A DNA stretch of 64,000 nucleotides from VAZQ01 sp963763365 (GCA_963763365.1 CAVXOE010000016.1:62001-126000); one strand, 5' to 3'; shown: positions 1-8,437, counted from the stretch's first letter. The notes: generated by a model not told the origin, from the sequence alone. Program-made: numbers and translations.

Positions 1-2
1 AA

Positions 3-71
3 GGTTGCGACCTCGCAACGCTCGCCCGTAAGCAGGCCTACGAGCCGGGACGAACCGCGGCGAAGAACTAG
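3..71 (+). CDS. 3' end of an unidentified gene (partial)
   Basis: An open frame enters from the left edge and stops at the TAG at 69-71, giving a 22-residue tail (begins GCDLATLARKQ, ends GRTAAKN). It lies 33 bases upstream of queC on the same strand, so it may be the last residues of an upstream operon gene. The fragment is too short to assign to a family, and it could equally be non-coding. Confidence 0.3.
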   Translation, partial: GCDLATLARKQAYEPGRTAAKN

Positions 72-104
72 GCTTCGAGCGAACGCCCGCGGAGCGCGAA
101 TGCG

Positions 105-813
105 ATGACGGCCAGTCCTGAAGCCGCGCTTGTCCTGTTCTCCGGCGGCCAGGACTCGACAGTCTGCCTGGCGTGGGCGCTCGAACGTTTCGCCCGGGTT
201 GAGACGATCGGATTCGATTACGGCCAGCGTCACCGCGTCGAACTTGTGGCGCGTCAGCGTGTGCGCGAGCGTATCGTCGCGCTTCGCAGCAACTGGGGGC
301 AGCGCCTTGGCGACGATCATGTCGCTCCGGTTGAGGCGATCGCTTCGTTGTCGGAAACGGCCCTCACGCACGACATGGCGATCGAGATTGCCTCGAACGG
401 GCTGCCAACGACCTTCGTGCCCGGCCGCAACATGATCTTCTTCGCATTCGCGGGCGCGCTCGCCTATCGCCGCGGCACCAGGCATCTGGTGGCCGGCATG
501 TGCGAGACGGATTTCTCGGGCTATCCTGACTGCCGCGATGATTTCGTCAAAGCGATGCAGATCGCGCTCACGCTCGGTATGGACCGTCGTTTCGTCATCC
601 ATACGCCGCTGATGTGGATCGACAAGGCGGCGACATTCGCGCTCGCTTTCGACCTTGGCCGGGCAAGCGTTCGTCGATTTGCTAGTCGAAGATACTCACA
701 CCTGCTATCTCGGCGACCGGTCGCACCGGCACGATTGGGGTTATGGCTGCGGAGATTGCCCGGCCTGCCGGTTGCGGGCCGCTGGTTTCGCCAAATGGAA
801 GGCCGCCCGATGA
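105..813 (+). CDS. queC: 7-cyano-7-deazaguanine synthase QueC, frameshifted
   Basis: QueC converts 7-carboxy-7-deazaguanine to preQ0 with ATP and ammonia in queuosine biosynthesis. The P-loop motif SGGQDST lies at residues 13-19, and ETDFSGYPDCRDDF and the TPLMWIDKAATF region follow the family. At about 656-663 the frame changes: the zinc-ligand end (THTCYLGDRSH, then CGDCPAC) continues one base out of frame and stops at 811-813. Removing one C from the GGCCGGG run restores a 235-residue protein, the usual QueC length. Uncorrected, the frame runs on into the downstream RraA-family gene and gives an artificial 467-residue fusion. A ggag ribosome site at 91 supports the ATG at 105. The identity is secure; whether the break is real is not. 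Confidence 0.88.
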
Positions 814-1508
814 CGCAAGCGCTCTACGCCACGCTGCGCGAGATCACCACCGCCACCATCACCACCATGCTGCTGAAGAAGGGCATCCGGAAGTGCTGGA
901 TGGCCGGGCCGAAGCCGCTCACGCCCGGCGGCAAGCGGCTGGTGGGGCCCGCATTCACCATGCGTTTCGTTCCAGCGCGCGAAGACCTCGCGACGCCGGA
1001 AAGCTGGGCCAAGCCGATCTCGACTCGCGGCGCGATCGAGGCGATGCCGGAGGGCTGTATCGCGGTCGCCGACGCCATGGGCATCACCTCGGCCGGAATC
1101 TTCGGCGACATCCTCACCATGCGCATGATGAAGCGCAATGTCACCGCGCTGGTGACCGACGGCGCGGTGCGTGACAAGGCCGGTGTTCTCGCCTCGAAGC
1201 TGCCGACCTGGTGCGATGGCGCGGCCGCACCCGCCTCGGTCAACGGGCTTACCTTCGTGGGCTGGGAGGAGCCGATCGGCTGCGGCGGCTGCGCGGTGTT
1301 CCCCGGCGACGTGATCGTCTGCGACGACGACGGCGCCGTGGTGATCCCGCAGAATCTCGTGAATTTCGTCGCCGAGGAAGGCGCCGAGCACGAACGTATG
1401 GAAACCTGGATCGTCGGCGAGGTCGAGCGCGGTGCCAAGCTTCCCGGCCTCTATCCGATGAACGACGAGGCCAAGGTGCGCTACGAGGCGTGGAAAAAGG
1501 GACGCTAG
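810..1508 (+). CDS. RraA-family protein (ribonuclease regulator-like / HMG aldolase-like)
   Basis: A 232-residue protein starting at the ATG at 810, which overlaps the corrected queC stop as ATGA and so suggests translational coupling. It carries the RraA-fold signature: GPAFTMRF near the N-terminus, VADAMGITSAGIFGDIL, then VTDGAVRD and the C-terminal FPGDVIVCDDDGAVVIP. The family includes RNase E inhibitors and divalent-metal 4-hydroxy-4-methyl-2-oxoglutarate/oxaloacetate aldolases. The GDIL and DGAVRD residues are those used by the aldolase group to bind pyruvate and metal, so an aldolase or other small-molecule role is at least as likely as RNase control. The substrate cannot be told from the sequence. 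Confidence 0.85.
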   Translation: MTQALYATLREITTATITTMLLKKGIRKCWMAGPKPLTPGGKRLVGPAFTMRFVPAREDLATPESWAKPISTRGAIEAMPEGCIAVADAMGITSAGIFGDILTMRMMKRNVTALVTDGAVRDKAGVLASKLPTWCDGAAAPASVNGLTFVGWEEPIGCGGCAVFPGDVIVCDDDGAVVIPQNLVNFVAEEGAEHERMETWIVGEVERGAKLPGLYPMNDEAKVRYEAWKKGR

Positions 1509-1532
1509 GCCCAAGCCGCCAGCAGGCCGCGC

Positions 1533-2327
1533 ATGTTCTTTATTGTCTCAAAGGTTTTGGGCTTTTTCGCCATTCCCTCGAATCTGGTGATCTCGCTGGG
1601 TCTCCTCGGCGTGCTGCTGCTGCTGACGCGTTTTTCGCGCGCCGGTTTGCGCCTCGTCGTGACGTGCGTTCTGATGCTTGCCCTGCTTGGATTTTCGCCG
1701 ATCGGCAACGCGCTGATGGTCCCGCTCGAACAGCGCTTCCCGCCCTGGGATGCCGCGCGCGGCGCGCCCGACGGGATTGTCGTGCTGGGCGGCGCGATCT
1801 CGCCCGACATCTCGGCGGCGCGCAACGATGTCGCGCTCAACGAGGCGGCCGAGCGCATGACGGTGGTGGCGGACTTGGCGCGGCGTTATCCGCAGGCCCG
1901 TATCCTGTTTACCGGCGGCAGCCCCGCGCTGATCTTTGGCGATGCACCGGAGGCCGACTTCGCGCCGCGTCTGTGGGACACGTTCGGCATTGCGCGCGAT
2001 CGCCTTCTCATCGAGGACAAGTCACGCAACACGGTCGAGAACGCAGAGTTCTCCAAGCTGATCGCGCAGCCGAAGGCGGGTGAGCGCTGGTTGGTGGTGA
2101 CGTCGGCCTACCACATGCCGCGATCGATCGGCGTCTTCCGCGAGGCAGGTTTCGCCGTCGAAGCCTATCCGGTCGACTGGCGCACGCGCGGCACGCAAGA
2201 CACGCTGCGGCCGTTCCTGACGCTGGGCGATGGGCTGCGGCGGACCGATACGGCGGTGCGCGAATGGGTCGGGCTTCTGGCCTATCGGCTCACCGGCCGC
2301 TCGTCGGAGCTGTTTCCACGGCCCTGA
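1533..2327 (+). CDS. YdcF/ElyC-like DUF218 membrane protein
   Basis: A 264-residue protein with two N-terminal hydrophobic segments (about residues 5-26 and 33-53) followed by a DUF218 domain. Recognisable parts are DGIVVLGGAI, ILFTGGS, the conserved EDKSRNTVENAEF and VVTSAYHMPRS. DUF218 proteins (ElyC, SanA, YdcF) are inner-membrane or periplasmic proteins connected with envelope polysaccharide and peptidoglycan homeostasis; the biochemical activity is not established. It begins 25 bases after the RraA-family gene on the same strand. The start is the first ATG after that stop and places the hydrophobic segment at the N-terminus as expected. Confidence 0.85.
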   Translation: MFFIVSKVLGFFAIPSNLVISLGLLGVLLLLTRFSRAGLRLVVTCVLMLALLGFSPIGNALMVPLEQRFPPWDAARGAPDGIVVLGGAISPDISAARNDVALNEAAERMTVVADLARRYPQARILFTGGSPALIFGDAPEADFAPRLWDTFGIARDRLLIEDKSRNTVENAEFSKLIAQPKAGERWLVVTSAYHMPRSIGVFREAGFAVEAYPVDWRTRGTQDTLRPFLTLGDGLRRTDTAVREWVGLLAYRLTGRSSELFPRP

Positions 2328-2347
2328 CGCGGCATCTCGCCGAGGCG

Positions 2348-3034
2348 TCATTCAATCATCACCGCGCGCAATTCATCGGACGCGAACTGCCGCCGCCACG
2401 TGGCGACCAGCACCGCCGCCGTAGCCAGGATCAATGCGATCGGACCCATGAACCAGCCGAGATAGCCGAGCGCGAAGAAGATCGCGCGCTGGCCGCGGTT
2501 GAAGTGCCGTCCGGCCGATTCGAACAGTCGCGCGGTACGCAGCACATGGCTGGCGGCTTCCGGCGTATCCTTCTCGGTCGCGAACGGCATCGCGCCGAGC
2601 ATGATGACCACATAGTTGAACAGGCGGTACGACCAGCCGAACTTGAAGAACGCGTATGCGAAGATGATGACGAGCCCGACCGTCTTGGCTTCCCAGAGTT
2701 CGCGCGTGGTCTGGAGACCGACCGGCAACCCGGAGATCATCGTCATGATCTCCTCGGTGGAGCGCAGCAGGGCAAGCGCGCCGCCGAGCGCGATCAGCGA
2801 GGTCGAGGCGAAGAACGCCGTACCGTTCTGCAGCGAAGCCATGATCTGCATGTCGACCATGCGCATGTCGCGCCCCAACGCGCGCTGCATCCACAATTCG
2901 CGGTAGCGGTTCATGCGCGCGTTGAGGCCGTCGTCCCCGCGGCGCGTCCGCTCGACCATGAACGCGTAGCCGATCCACGCGCCGAGGAAGCAGGCGAGGG
3001 CGATTAGATCGAGCAGGGACAGGAAATGGGGCAT
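2348..3034 (-). CDS. DUF599 family membrane protein
   Basis: A 228-residue protein starting at the ATG complementary to 3032-3034 (MPHFLSLLDLIALACF). The reading frame is open for 43 more codons upstream, but that extension is low-complexity and lacks the family pattern, so the internal ATG is preferred. Features include an N-terminal membrane helix, the motif MNRYRELWMQRAL, a second hydrophobic segment with FFASTSLIALGGALALL, a third in VGLVIIFAYAFFKFGWSYRLFNY, and a last one near the C-terminus. This is the DUF599 pattern; the function is unknown. It converges with the DUF218 gene, leaving 20 bases between stops. Confidence 0.8.
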   Translation of the reverse strand: MPHFLSLLDLIALACFLGAWIGYAFMVERTRRGDDGLNARMNRYRELWMQRALGRDMRMVDMQIMASLQNGTAFFASTSLIALGGALALLRSTEEIMTMISGLPVGLQTTRELWEAKTVGLVIIFAYAFFKFGWSYRLFNYVVIMLGAMPFATEKDTPEAASHVLRTARLFESAGRHFNRGQRAIFFALGYLGWFMGPIALILATAAVLVATWRRQFASDELRAVMIE

Positions 3035-3149
3035 GGACGGCCACGGCTCTGTTTGCGTGAGGATTATCTGAGTCGAGGCCGGGACGCGCGATGATCTTGC
3101 GTAAGCTACGCCCGGTCTGCCACCATCCCCCGCCCATCTGGAAAGACCA

Positions 3150-3563
3150 ATGCCGCAAAACATTACCGTGCACGTTCACAACCTCATCGAGGCCGCCGAA
3201 CGCGAGGTCGAGACGCTGTCAGTGGAGGCGGCCCGCGCGCTGCACGGCCGTGACGATGTCGTTTTTGTCGATATTCGCGATATCCGCGAACTCGGCCGCG
3301 ACGGCCGCGTGCCGGGCGCATTCCATTGCCCGCGCGGCATGCTCGAATTCTGGGTCGATCCCGAAAGCAAGTATCACAAGCCGGTCTTCGCCGAGGACAA
3401 GCGCTTCGTGTTCTTCTGCGCGGCCGGCCAGCGCTCGGCACTCGCGACGCAGACCGCGCAGCGCATGGGGCTCAAGCCCGTCGCCCACATCGCCGGCGGC
3501 TTCGGCGCCTGGAAAGCGGCCGGCGGTCCGATCGAGGCGCCGGCCGACAAACCGAAGAAATAG
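3150..3563 (+). CDS. rhodanese-like domain protein
   Basis: A 137-residue single-domain rhodanese. The CH2A-like segment VVFVDIRDIRELGRDGRVPGA lies at about residues 38-56, and the active-site loop is CAAGQRS with the catalytic cysteine at residue 90. The C-terminal VAHIAGGFGAWKAAGGP is typical. Such proteins transfer sulfane sulfur as a persulfide on the loop cysteine to thiophilic acceptors; the acceptor here is unknown. No signal peptide is seen, so it is likely cytoplasmic. It is transcribed away from the DUF599 gene and the GST gene begins 9 bases after its stop, so the two probably form an operon. Confidence 0.88.
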   Translation: MPQNITVHVHNLIEAAEREVETLSVEAARALHGRDDVVFVDIRDIRELGRDGRVPGAFHCPRGMLEFWVDPESKYHKPVFAEDKRFVFFCAAGQRSALATQTAQRMGLKPVAHIAGGFGAWKAAGGPIEAPADKPKK

Positions 3564-3572
3564 ACCGCCGAG

Positions 3573-4247
3573 ATGACGCTCAAGCTGACGATCGGTAACA
3601 AGAACTACTCGTCGTGGTCGTTTCGCCCGTGGATCGCCATGAAGGTGGCCGGCATCGCGTTCGATGAGGAGGTGATCTCGCTCAACGCTGCGGACTTCAA
3701 GACACGCGTCGGCAAGCTCTCCGGCACCGGCAAGGTCCCGGCGCTGACCGACGGCGCGGTCCATGTCTGGGAGTCGCTGGCGATCCTGGAGTATCTGGCC
3801 GAGAAATTTCCCGCTGCGGGGCTGTGGCCGGCCGACCCGGCGGCACGGGCGCATGCCCGCGCGATCGCGGCCGAGATGCATGCGGGGTTCGTGCCGTTGC
3901 GGCGCCTCCTGCCGATGAACATGTGGCGCCCGGTCAAGCGGCTCGCGCTCACGCCTGAAGCCGAGGCCAATGTCCGGCGCATCGACGCGATGTGGACAGA
4001 TTGTCGCAACCGTTATGGTAAAGGCGGCGCTTTCCTGTTCGGATCGTTCGGAGCGGCGGACGCCATGTATGCGCCGGTGGTGTCCCGCTTCCACACCTAC
4101 GCGGTCGAGATTAGCGAGGCAGCACGCGGTTATATGAATGCCATGATGGCGTTGCCGGCCTGGGCAGAATGGCACGCTGCGGCCCTGCAGGAGCCCTGGG
4201 TTTTGCCCGAGGACGAGGTGGACTGGCCTACCGTTCTGCGGGTATGA
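3573..4247 (+). CDS. glutathione S-transferase family protein
   Basis: A 224-residue GST. The thioredoxin-fold N-terminal domain shows NKNYSSWSFRPW at residues 9-20, with the serine pair that activates glutathione in this subgroup, then GKVPALTDGAVHVWESLAILEYLAEKFP, where the cis-proline VPAL and the ES pair bind glutathione. The helical C-terminal domain contains FLFGSFGAADAMYAPV. It is similar to the bacterial GST group whose start reads like YSSWSLRPW. A detoxification or small-thiol redox role is likely. It is 9 bases downstream of the rhodanese gene. Its own substrate cannot be deduced. Confidence 0.9.
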   Translation: MTLKLTIGNKNYSSWSFRPWIAMKVAGIAFDEEVISLNAADFKTRVGKLSGTGKVPALTDGAVHVWESLAILEYLAEKFPAAGLWPADPAARAHARAIAAEMHAGFVPLRRLLPMNMWRPVKRLALTPEAEANVRRIDAMWTDCRNRYGKGGAFLFGSFGAADAMYAPVVSRFHTYAVEISEAARGYMNAMMALPAWAEWHAAALQEPWVLPEDEVDWPTVLRV

Positions 4248-4250
4248 CAC

Positions 4251-4268
4251 ACGGGAACGTGTTCCCGT
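4251..4268. repeat. 8-bp inverted repeat after the GST gene
   Basis: ACGGGAAC and GTTCCCGT are perfect inverted arms separated by two bases, lying four bases after the GST stop. No T tract follows on the plus strand. It could be an operator for the downstream transporter operon or a weak terminator; the sequence does not decide. Confidence 0.45.
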
Positions 4269-4428
4269 CTGCGTCAATCTCGCCCAAAAAATGTCGCGGA
4301 TGGGTATTGATTGCGGCGCGGGGACGAAAAAAATACGCGCCATCTCACAACCCCCTGCTCGTTTGGTGCCGCCGGGAAGGGGATATCAATCGCGGGATCA
4401 TCAAGCATTACGGTCTGGAGTCGTCATC

Positions 4429-5604
4429 ATGCGATATCGGGTTATCGCTCTTTTTTCCGCTGCGCTTTGCGCGTTCGCTTTCTTCGGTCCCCAGCTTCGA
4501 GCGGAGGAAGCGAAGAACGACGTTAAAGGTCTCTTTCTGCTGACCGATTATCCGGCAGTTACTTTGCGTCCCGGCACCACCTCCACGGTGAGCCTCAAGC
4601 TGCAGAATTACGGCATGCCGCCCGAGCGGCTCGCGTTGTCGGTCGGCGGCGTACCGCAAGGCTGGACGGTGACACTCGTGGGCGGAGGCCAGCCCGTTTC
4701 CGCGGCGCTGCCGGCCACCAACGCCAGCGTGCCGCTCGAGCTTCGGCTCGACGTCCCGAAGGACGCTCCGGTCGGCACCACCAACCTGACGATCAGCGCG
4801 CAGGGCGCCTCCATCAATGCGAGCCTGCCGATCGCGGTGACACTGGCGACCAATCTTCCCGCCAAGCTCACGCTCAATCCGCAGCTTCCTGAATTGCGCG
4901 GCAACTCGAAGTCCAACTTCGAGTTCACGATCGGCGTGAAGAACGACAGCGGCAAGAAGCTCACCGTCGCGCTCTCGGCCACCGCGCCGCCGAATTTCGA
5001 CGCCACCTTCACCGAGCAGTACGGCAGCCAGGAGCTCAACGCGCTCCCGCTCGATCCCGGCCAGTCGAAGGACATCAAGCTCAAGATCAAGCCGCCGAAT
5101 ACGGTCGCGGCCGGCAAGTACAACGTTGTGGCCAAGGTTTCGGCCGAGGACGCCACGGCCACCAGCGATCTGGCCGTCGATATCACCGGCCAGCCCAAGA
5201 TCGACATTGCCGGTCGTGAAGGCCTGCTCAGCGCACGCGCCTCTGCGGGTGTCGAGACCTCGATCCCGGTCGTGCTGACCAATACTGGAACCGCGCCGGC
5301 CGAGCAGATCGAACTGTCGGGTTCTGCGCCGTCCGGCTGGAAGCTCGAATTCACGCCCAAGACCGTCGACCGCATCGCGCCCAACGAGAACAAGGAAGTG
5401 CAGGCACTGCTCACGCCAACCGCCAAGGCGATCGCCGGCGACTATGTAGCGACCGTGCGTGCCGCAGCGCGCGGCGAGTCGGCCTCGCAGACCTTCCGCG
5501 TCGCGGTGACGACTTCGACGCTGTGGGGCGTCATTGGCGCGGGCCTCATCGGCATTGCGCTCCTGGTGATGGTGGGTGCGGTGGCAAGGTTCGGACGGCG
5601 ATGA
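4429..5604 (+). CDS. secreted, membrane-anchored NEW3-domain protein of an ABC transporter operon
   Basis: A 391-residue protein. The start at 4429 (ggag at 4418) gives a clear signal peptide, MRYRVIALFSAALCAFAFFG, ending near LRAEE. The body is built of repeated beta-sandwich segments of the NEW3 type (for example TLRPGTTSTVSLKLQNYGMPPERL, then SLPIAVTL, and VETSIPVVLTNTGTAPAEQIELSG). A single C-terminal membrane helix (about residues 363-386, VIGAGLIGIALLVMVGAVA) anchors it with the bulk outside the cytoplasm. The stop overlaps the ATPase start by ATGA, so it belongs with the two following ABC genes. Its role is inferred as an exported partner of that transporter; substrate unknown. Confidence 0.82.
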   Translation: MRYRVIALFSAALCAFAFFGPQLRAEEAKNDVKGLFLLTDYPAVTLRPGTTSTVSLKLQNYGMPPERLALSVGGVPQGWTVTLVGGGQPVSAALPATNASVPLELRLDVPKDAPVGTTNLTISAQGASINASLPIAVTLATNLPAKLTLNPQLPELRGNSKSNFEFTIGVKNDSGKKLTVALSATAPPNFDATFTEQYGSQELNALPLDPGQSKDIKLKIKPPNTVAAGKYNVVAKVSAEDATATSDLAVDITGQPKIDIAGREGLLSARASAGVETSIPVVLTNTGTAPAEQIELSGSAPSGWKLEFTPKTVDRIAPNENKEVQALLTPTAKAIAGDYVATVRAAARGESASQTFRVAVTTSTLWGVIGAGLIGIALLVMVGAVARFGRR

Positions 5605-6554
5605 GCGAAAACGTCATCGAGGTCAGCAATCTGACCAAGCGCTACGGCGCGACCACCGTCGTCAAGGGCATCTCGTTCGCGGTCACGCGCGGCGAGATTT
5701 TCGGGCTGCTCGGGCCGAACGGCGCCGGCAAGACCACGACCATCCTGATGCTGCTCGGCCTGAGCGACATCACGTCGGGGACCGCCCGCGTGCTCGACCA
5801 CGATCCGGCGCGCGAGCCGCTGGCGGTGAAGCGGCGGGTCGGGTATCTGCCCGACCAGGTCGGCTTCTATGACAATCTCAGCGCCGCCGACAATCTCCGC
5901 TACACCGCGCGCCTGATCGGACTTGAGCCGCAGGAGCGCGAGGAGAAGATCAAAGCGTCGCTGGCGCATGTCGGCTTGAGCGACGTCACCGACAAGCGCG
6001 TCGAGACGTTTTCGCGCGGCATGCGCCAGCGTCTCGGTCTCGCCGAGATCCTGATGAAGGACGCGCAGATCGCAATTCTCGACGAGCCGACCTCCGGTCT
6101 CGATCCGCAGGCGACGACCGAGTTGCTCGCCATCATCCGGGAGCTTAAGCAGCGCGGCGTGACAGTGCTGATATCGTCGCATTTGCTCGATCGGGTGCAA
6201 AGCGTATGCGACCGCGTTGCGCTATTCAACGAGGGGCAAATCGCGCTCCTCGGCACCGTCGGCGATCTCGGCCGGCAGGTGTTGGGCGGCGGTTACCGTG
6301 TCGAGATCGAGGCCGAAGGGCAGGGGTTCGCGGACCGCCTCAAGACCATCCCGGGCGTGCAGCGCGTGGAGCCCGCGGGTCCCAACCGCGTGCGGCTGTT
6401 CTCGGACCGCGACGTGCGGCCGGAGGCGGCGGCGCAGGTGACGGCGGCCGGCGGCAAGCTCTATCGCCTGTCGATCGAGGAGCCGAGCCTCGAGATGATC
6501 TACGCCCGCTACTTCGAGAGCGTGGGGCATAAGGGAGAGCGAAATGCGGCGTGA
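5601..6554 (+). CDS. ABC transporter ATP-binding protein
   Basis: A 317-residue ABC ATPase. Walker A GPNGAGKTT is at residues 38-46, the signature SRGMRQRL at 138-145 and Walker B IAILDEP at 157-163, followed by the D-loop SGLDP and the H-loop in ISSHLLDRV. The C-terminal extension after residue 220 resembles that of drug/NosF-type exporters (CcmA subfamily). The start overlaps the NEW3-protein stop and its own end overlaps the permease start by 11 bases, so the three genes are translationally coupled. An exporter or lipid/polymer-related transport role is inferred from the ABC-2 permease; the substrate is unknown. Confidence 0.92.
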   Translation: MSENVIEVSNLTKRYGATTVVKGISFAVTRGEIFGLLGPNGAGKTTTILMLLGLSDITSGTARVLDHDPAREPLAVKRRVGYLPDQVGFYDNLSAADNLRYTARLIGLEPQEREEKIKASLAHVGLSDVTDKRVETFSRGMRQRLGLAEILMKDAQIAILDEPTSGLDPQATTELLAIIRELKQRGVTVLISSHLLDRVQSVCDRVALFNEGQIALLGTVGDLGRQVLGGGYRVEIEAEGQGFADRLKTIPGVQRVEPAGPNRVRLFSDRDVRPEAAAQVTAAGGKLYRLSIEEPSLEMIYARYFESVGHKGERNAA

Positions 6555-7482
6555 AGGTTCGGCGCTGCACGGCCTCGGGGTCGTGATCATGAAAGAGCTC
6601 TCCGACCACCTGACCAGCGCGCGCATGCGCGTGCTCGAATGGCTGGTCATCCTGGTGGCGCTGGCGGCGCTCTACGGCGCGATCCAGCAGATCAGGGACG
6701 TGACGGCGGAGGATCCGTTCCTGTTCCTGCGGCTGTTCACGACCTCGCGCGAGCCGCTGCCGTCCTTCGTGTCGTTCCTGAGCTTCCTGGTTCCGCTGAT
6801 CGCGATCGGGCTCGGCTTCGACGCGATCAACGGCGAGCACAGCCGCCGCACGCTCTCGCGCATCCTGGCGCAGCCGATCTACCGCGATGCGTTGCTGTTC
6901 GGAAAGTTCATCGCCGGGCTGTTCACGCTCTCGATCAGCCTGATCGCGCTCTGGCTTTTGGTGATCGGCCTCGGGCTGTTCCTGCTCGGCGTGCCGCCGA
7001 ACGGCGAGGAGATGGCACGGGCGCTGATCTTCCTGCTGGTCACGATCGCGTATTCGGGCGTGTGGCTTGCGCTCGCGATGTTCTTCTCGATCATCTTCCG
7101 CTCCGCCGCCACGGCCGCTCTGGTCACGCTCGGGCTGTGGCTGTTCCTCAGCCTGATCTGGCCGGCGCTGGCGCCCGCGGTGGTGGCGGCGTTCGCGCCG
7201 ACCAACAACGAGGAGACGCTGATCCTCGCGGCACAGTACCTGTCGCGGCTGTCGCCGAGCACGATGTACGGCGAGGTGGTGCTGGCGATCCTCAATCCGT
7301 CGACCCGGGCGCTTGGCCCGATCTATCTGAGCCAGCTCCAGGGCGCCGTGATGGGCGCGCCGTTGCCGCTCGGCGAGAGCCTGATCATTGCCTGGCCGCA
7401 GATCGTTGGACTGGTCGCCGCGTCGATCCTGCTGTTCGTCGCGGGCTATATCGTCTTCCAGCGGCAGGAGGTGCGCGCCTGA
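6544..7482 (+). CDS. ABC-2 type transporter permease
   Basis: A 312-residue integral membrane protein with about six hydrophobic segments (near residues 38-54, 80-95, 120-160, 165-190, 195-220 and 285-306). It matches the NosY/ABC-2 family: an N-terminal IMKELSDHLTSARMRVLEWL, then FDAINGEHSRRTLSRILAQPIYRDALLFGKFIAG, which is the typical cytoplasmic loop of this class. It overlaps the ATPase gene by 11 bases and completes the NEW3-ATPase-permease operon. The long loop between the fifth and sixth segments (EETLILAAQYLSRLSPSTMY) is also common in the family. Substrate unknown. Confidence 0.9.
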   Translation: MRREGSALHGLGVVIMKELSDHLTSARMRVLEWLVILVALAALYGAIQQIRDVTAEDPFLFLRLFTTSREPLPSFVSFLSFLVPLIAIGLGFDAINGEHSRRTLSRILAQPIYRDALLFGKFIAGLFTLSISLIALWLLVIGLGLFLLGVPPNGEEMARALIFLLVTIAYSGVWLALAMFFSIIFRSAATAALVTLGLWLFLSLIWPALAPAVVAAFAPTNNEETLILAAQYLSRLSPSTMYGEVVLAILNPSTRALGPIYLSQLQGAVMGAPLPLGESLIIAWPQIVGLVAASILLFVAGYIVFQRQEVRA

Positions 7483-7594
7483 CCGCGCGCTCCGACCTTC
7501 ATCCCGGCTCTATGGTCAACGGGGCGGCACTGCGGGCCGCCTCGTTTTCATTCAAGGGGAGCGAATCCGAAGCCGTCGCGGGGCCCGGTACCGG

Positions 7595-7771
7595 TCAGCC
7601 GGTGATCCTCTTCCAGGTGTCACGCACGAACGTCGTGACGCCCTCGAAGTTCTTGCTGACGACATCCCAATTCACCATGCGGGCGGCGCCTGCACCCGCC
7701 ATTGAATCCGCGACATAGGCGCCCCCGACGGTGAGCGCGATGCCGATGATGATCCCGAAGAACAGGCGCAT
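7595..7771 (-). CDS. 58-residue membrane protein
   Basis: A short reading frame below usual cut-offs: MRLFFGIIIGIALTVGGAYV at the N-terminus is a membrane helix, followed by a soluble tail with MVNWDVVSKNFEGVTTFVRDTW. A strong ribosome site (ggggagag) lies 6 bases before the ATG, and codon third positions are GC-rich as in the neighbouring genes. I recall similar one-helix proteins in Bradyrhizobium-type genomes, but no function is known. It is convergent to the ABC permease gene. The combination of helix, ribosome site and composition makes it a real gene with good likelihood. Confidence 0.72.
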   Translation of the reverse strand: MRLFFGIIIGIALTVGGAYVADSMAGAGAARMVNWDVVSKNFEGVTTFVRDTWKRITG

Positions 7772-8150
7772 GTGGCTCTCCCCCTGTAAGAGGCTTGGGC
7801 GGCAACCTTGCAGGTTGCGTCGTTAGGCCGCTCTCGCGGCGCCGATGAGGCATATCACACCACGACCCATGGCACGCTAGCACAATCTCCGTGTGGGCAG
7901 CTTGGTGGAGAAACTGAAAAGTTCTCCGCAAGCTATTGGAACGACGGGGCTTTCGGAAAGTCTATCTTGTGCCGCCAGTAGTCGGAAAAGCGGTAGAGGA
8001 GGTATGCGAAGCAGGCGCGAAAATTTTGCTGCCATCCGCCGGTTCGCTGATATATGAGTACGCTGGAAAGTGTGGCGGAATCTTTGGGGGAGCGTCCGTT
8101 GCGAAGAGGGGTTGGCGGGAAAAAACGTTAATCTAGAAAGGAGTTAACCC
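7772..8150. other. gene-poor interval
   Basis: This 379-base stretch lies between the 58-residue membrane protein and the next small gene. It holds a short hairpin at 7802-7818 (GCAACCT/AGGTTGC) without a T tract. A 66-codon frame starting at a TTG at 7936 has no ribosome site and unremarkable composition and was not accepted. Promoters for the two divergent flanking genes should lie here, but none is clear. Confidence 0.5.
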
Positions 8151-8375
8151 GTGTCCTTGGCGTTCGAAATCACCGAGTTAAAAGAGCACAAGTTCGAGAT
8201 CGGCCAGACGGTCCTGTATACCTCCCGGCCGCTCGGGCACATGGCTGTGAACGGCAGCTACCGGATCGTGAAGCTGCTTCCCTCCGACGGCGACGACTAC
8301 CAGTATCGCATCAAGAGCTCGACCGAAGCTTTTGAGCGCGTTGCCAAGGAAAGCCAACTCGATCATTCGCGCTAG
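8151..8375 (+). CDS. small conserved hypothetical protein
   Basis: A 74-residue soluble protein starting with GTG at 8151, chosen because a near-perfect ribosome site (aaaggag) ends 7 bases upstream. The sequence contains EHKFEIGQTVLYTSRPLGH and GSYRIVKLLPSDGDDYQYRIKSSTEAFERVAKESQL. This compact beta-rich pattern resembles small KOW/SH3-like proteins that are common in Hyphomicrobiales, sometimes in multiple copies. It has no membrane segment or catalytic motif. A rho-independent terminator follows within 30 bases, so it is probably a highly expressed monocistronic gene. Function unknown. Confidence 0.8.
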   Translation: MSLAFEITELKEHKFEIGQTVLYTSRPLGHMAVNGSYRIVKLLPSDGDDYQYRIKSSTEAFERVAKESQLDHSR

Positions 8376-8404
8376 CCGCGATCGTTCTCGTTAGTTGCAA
8401 TAAA

Positions 8405-8437
8405 CGCCCCGCCGAAATCGGCGGGGTGTTTGTTTTT
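8405..8437 (+). terminator. rho-independent terminator
   Basis: A GC-rich stem (8407-8415 with 8418-8426, CCCCGCCGA/TCGGCGGGG, extended by two weaker pairs) is followed by gtttgttttt. It ends the 74-residue small gene. Confidence 0.85.

Noticed and set aside
7936..8136. 66-codon frame from a TTG
   Set aside because: No ribosome site, no recognisable pattern, composition like the intergenic background.
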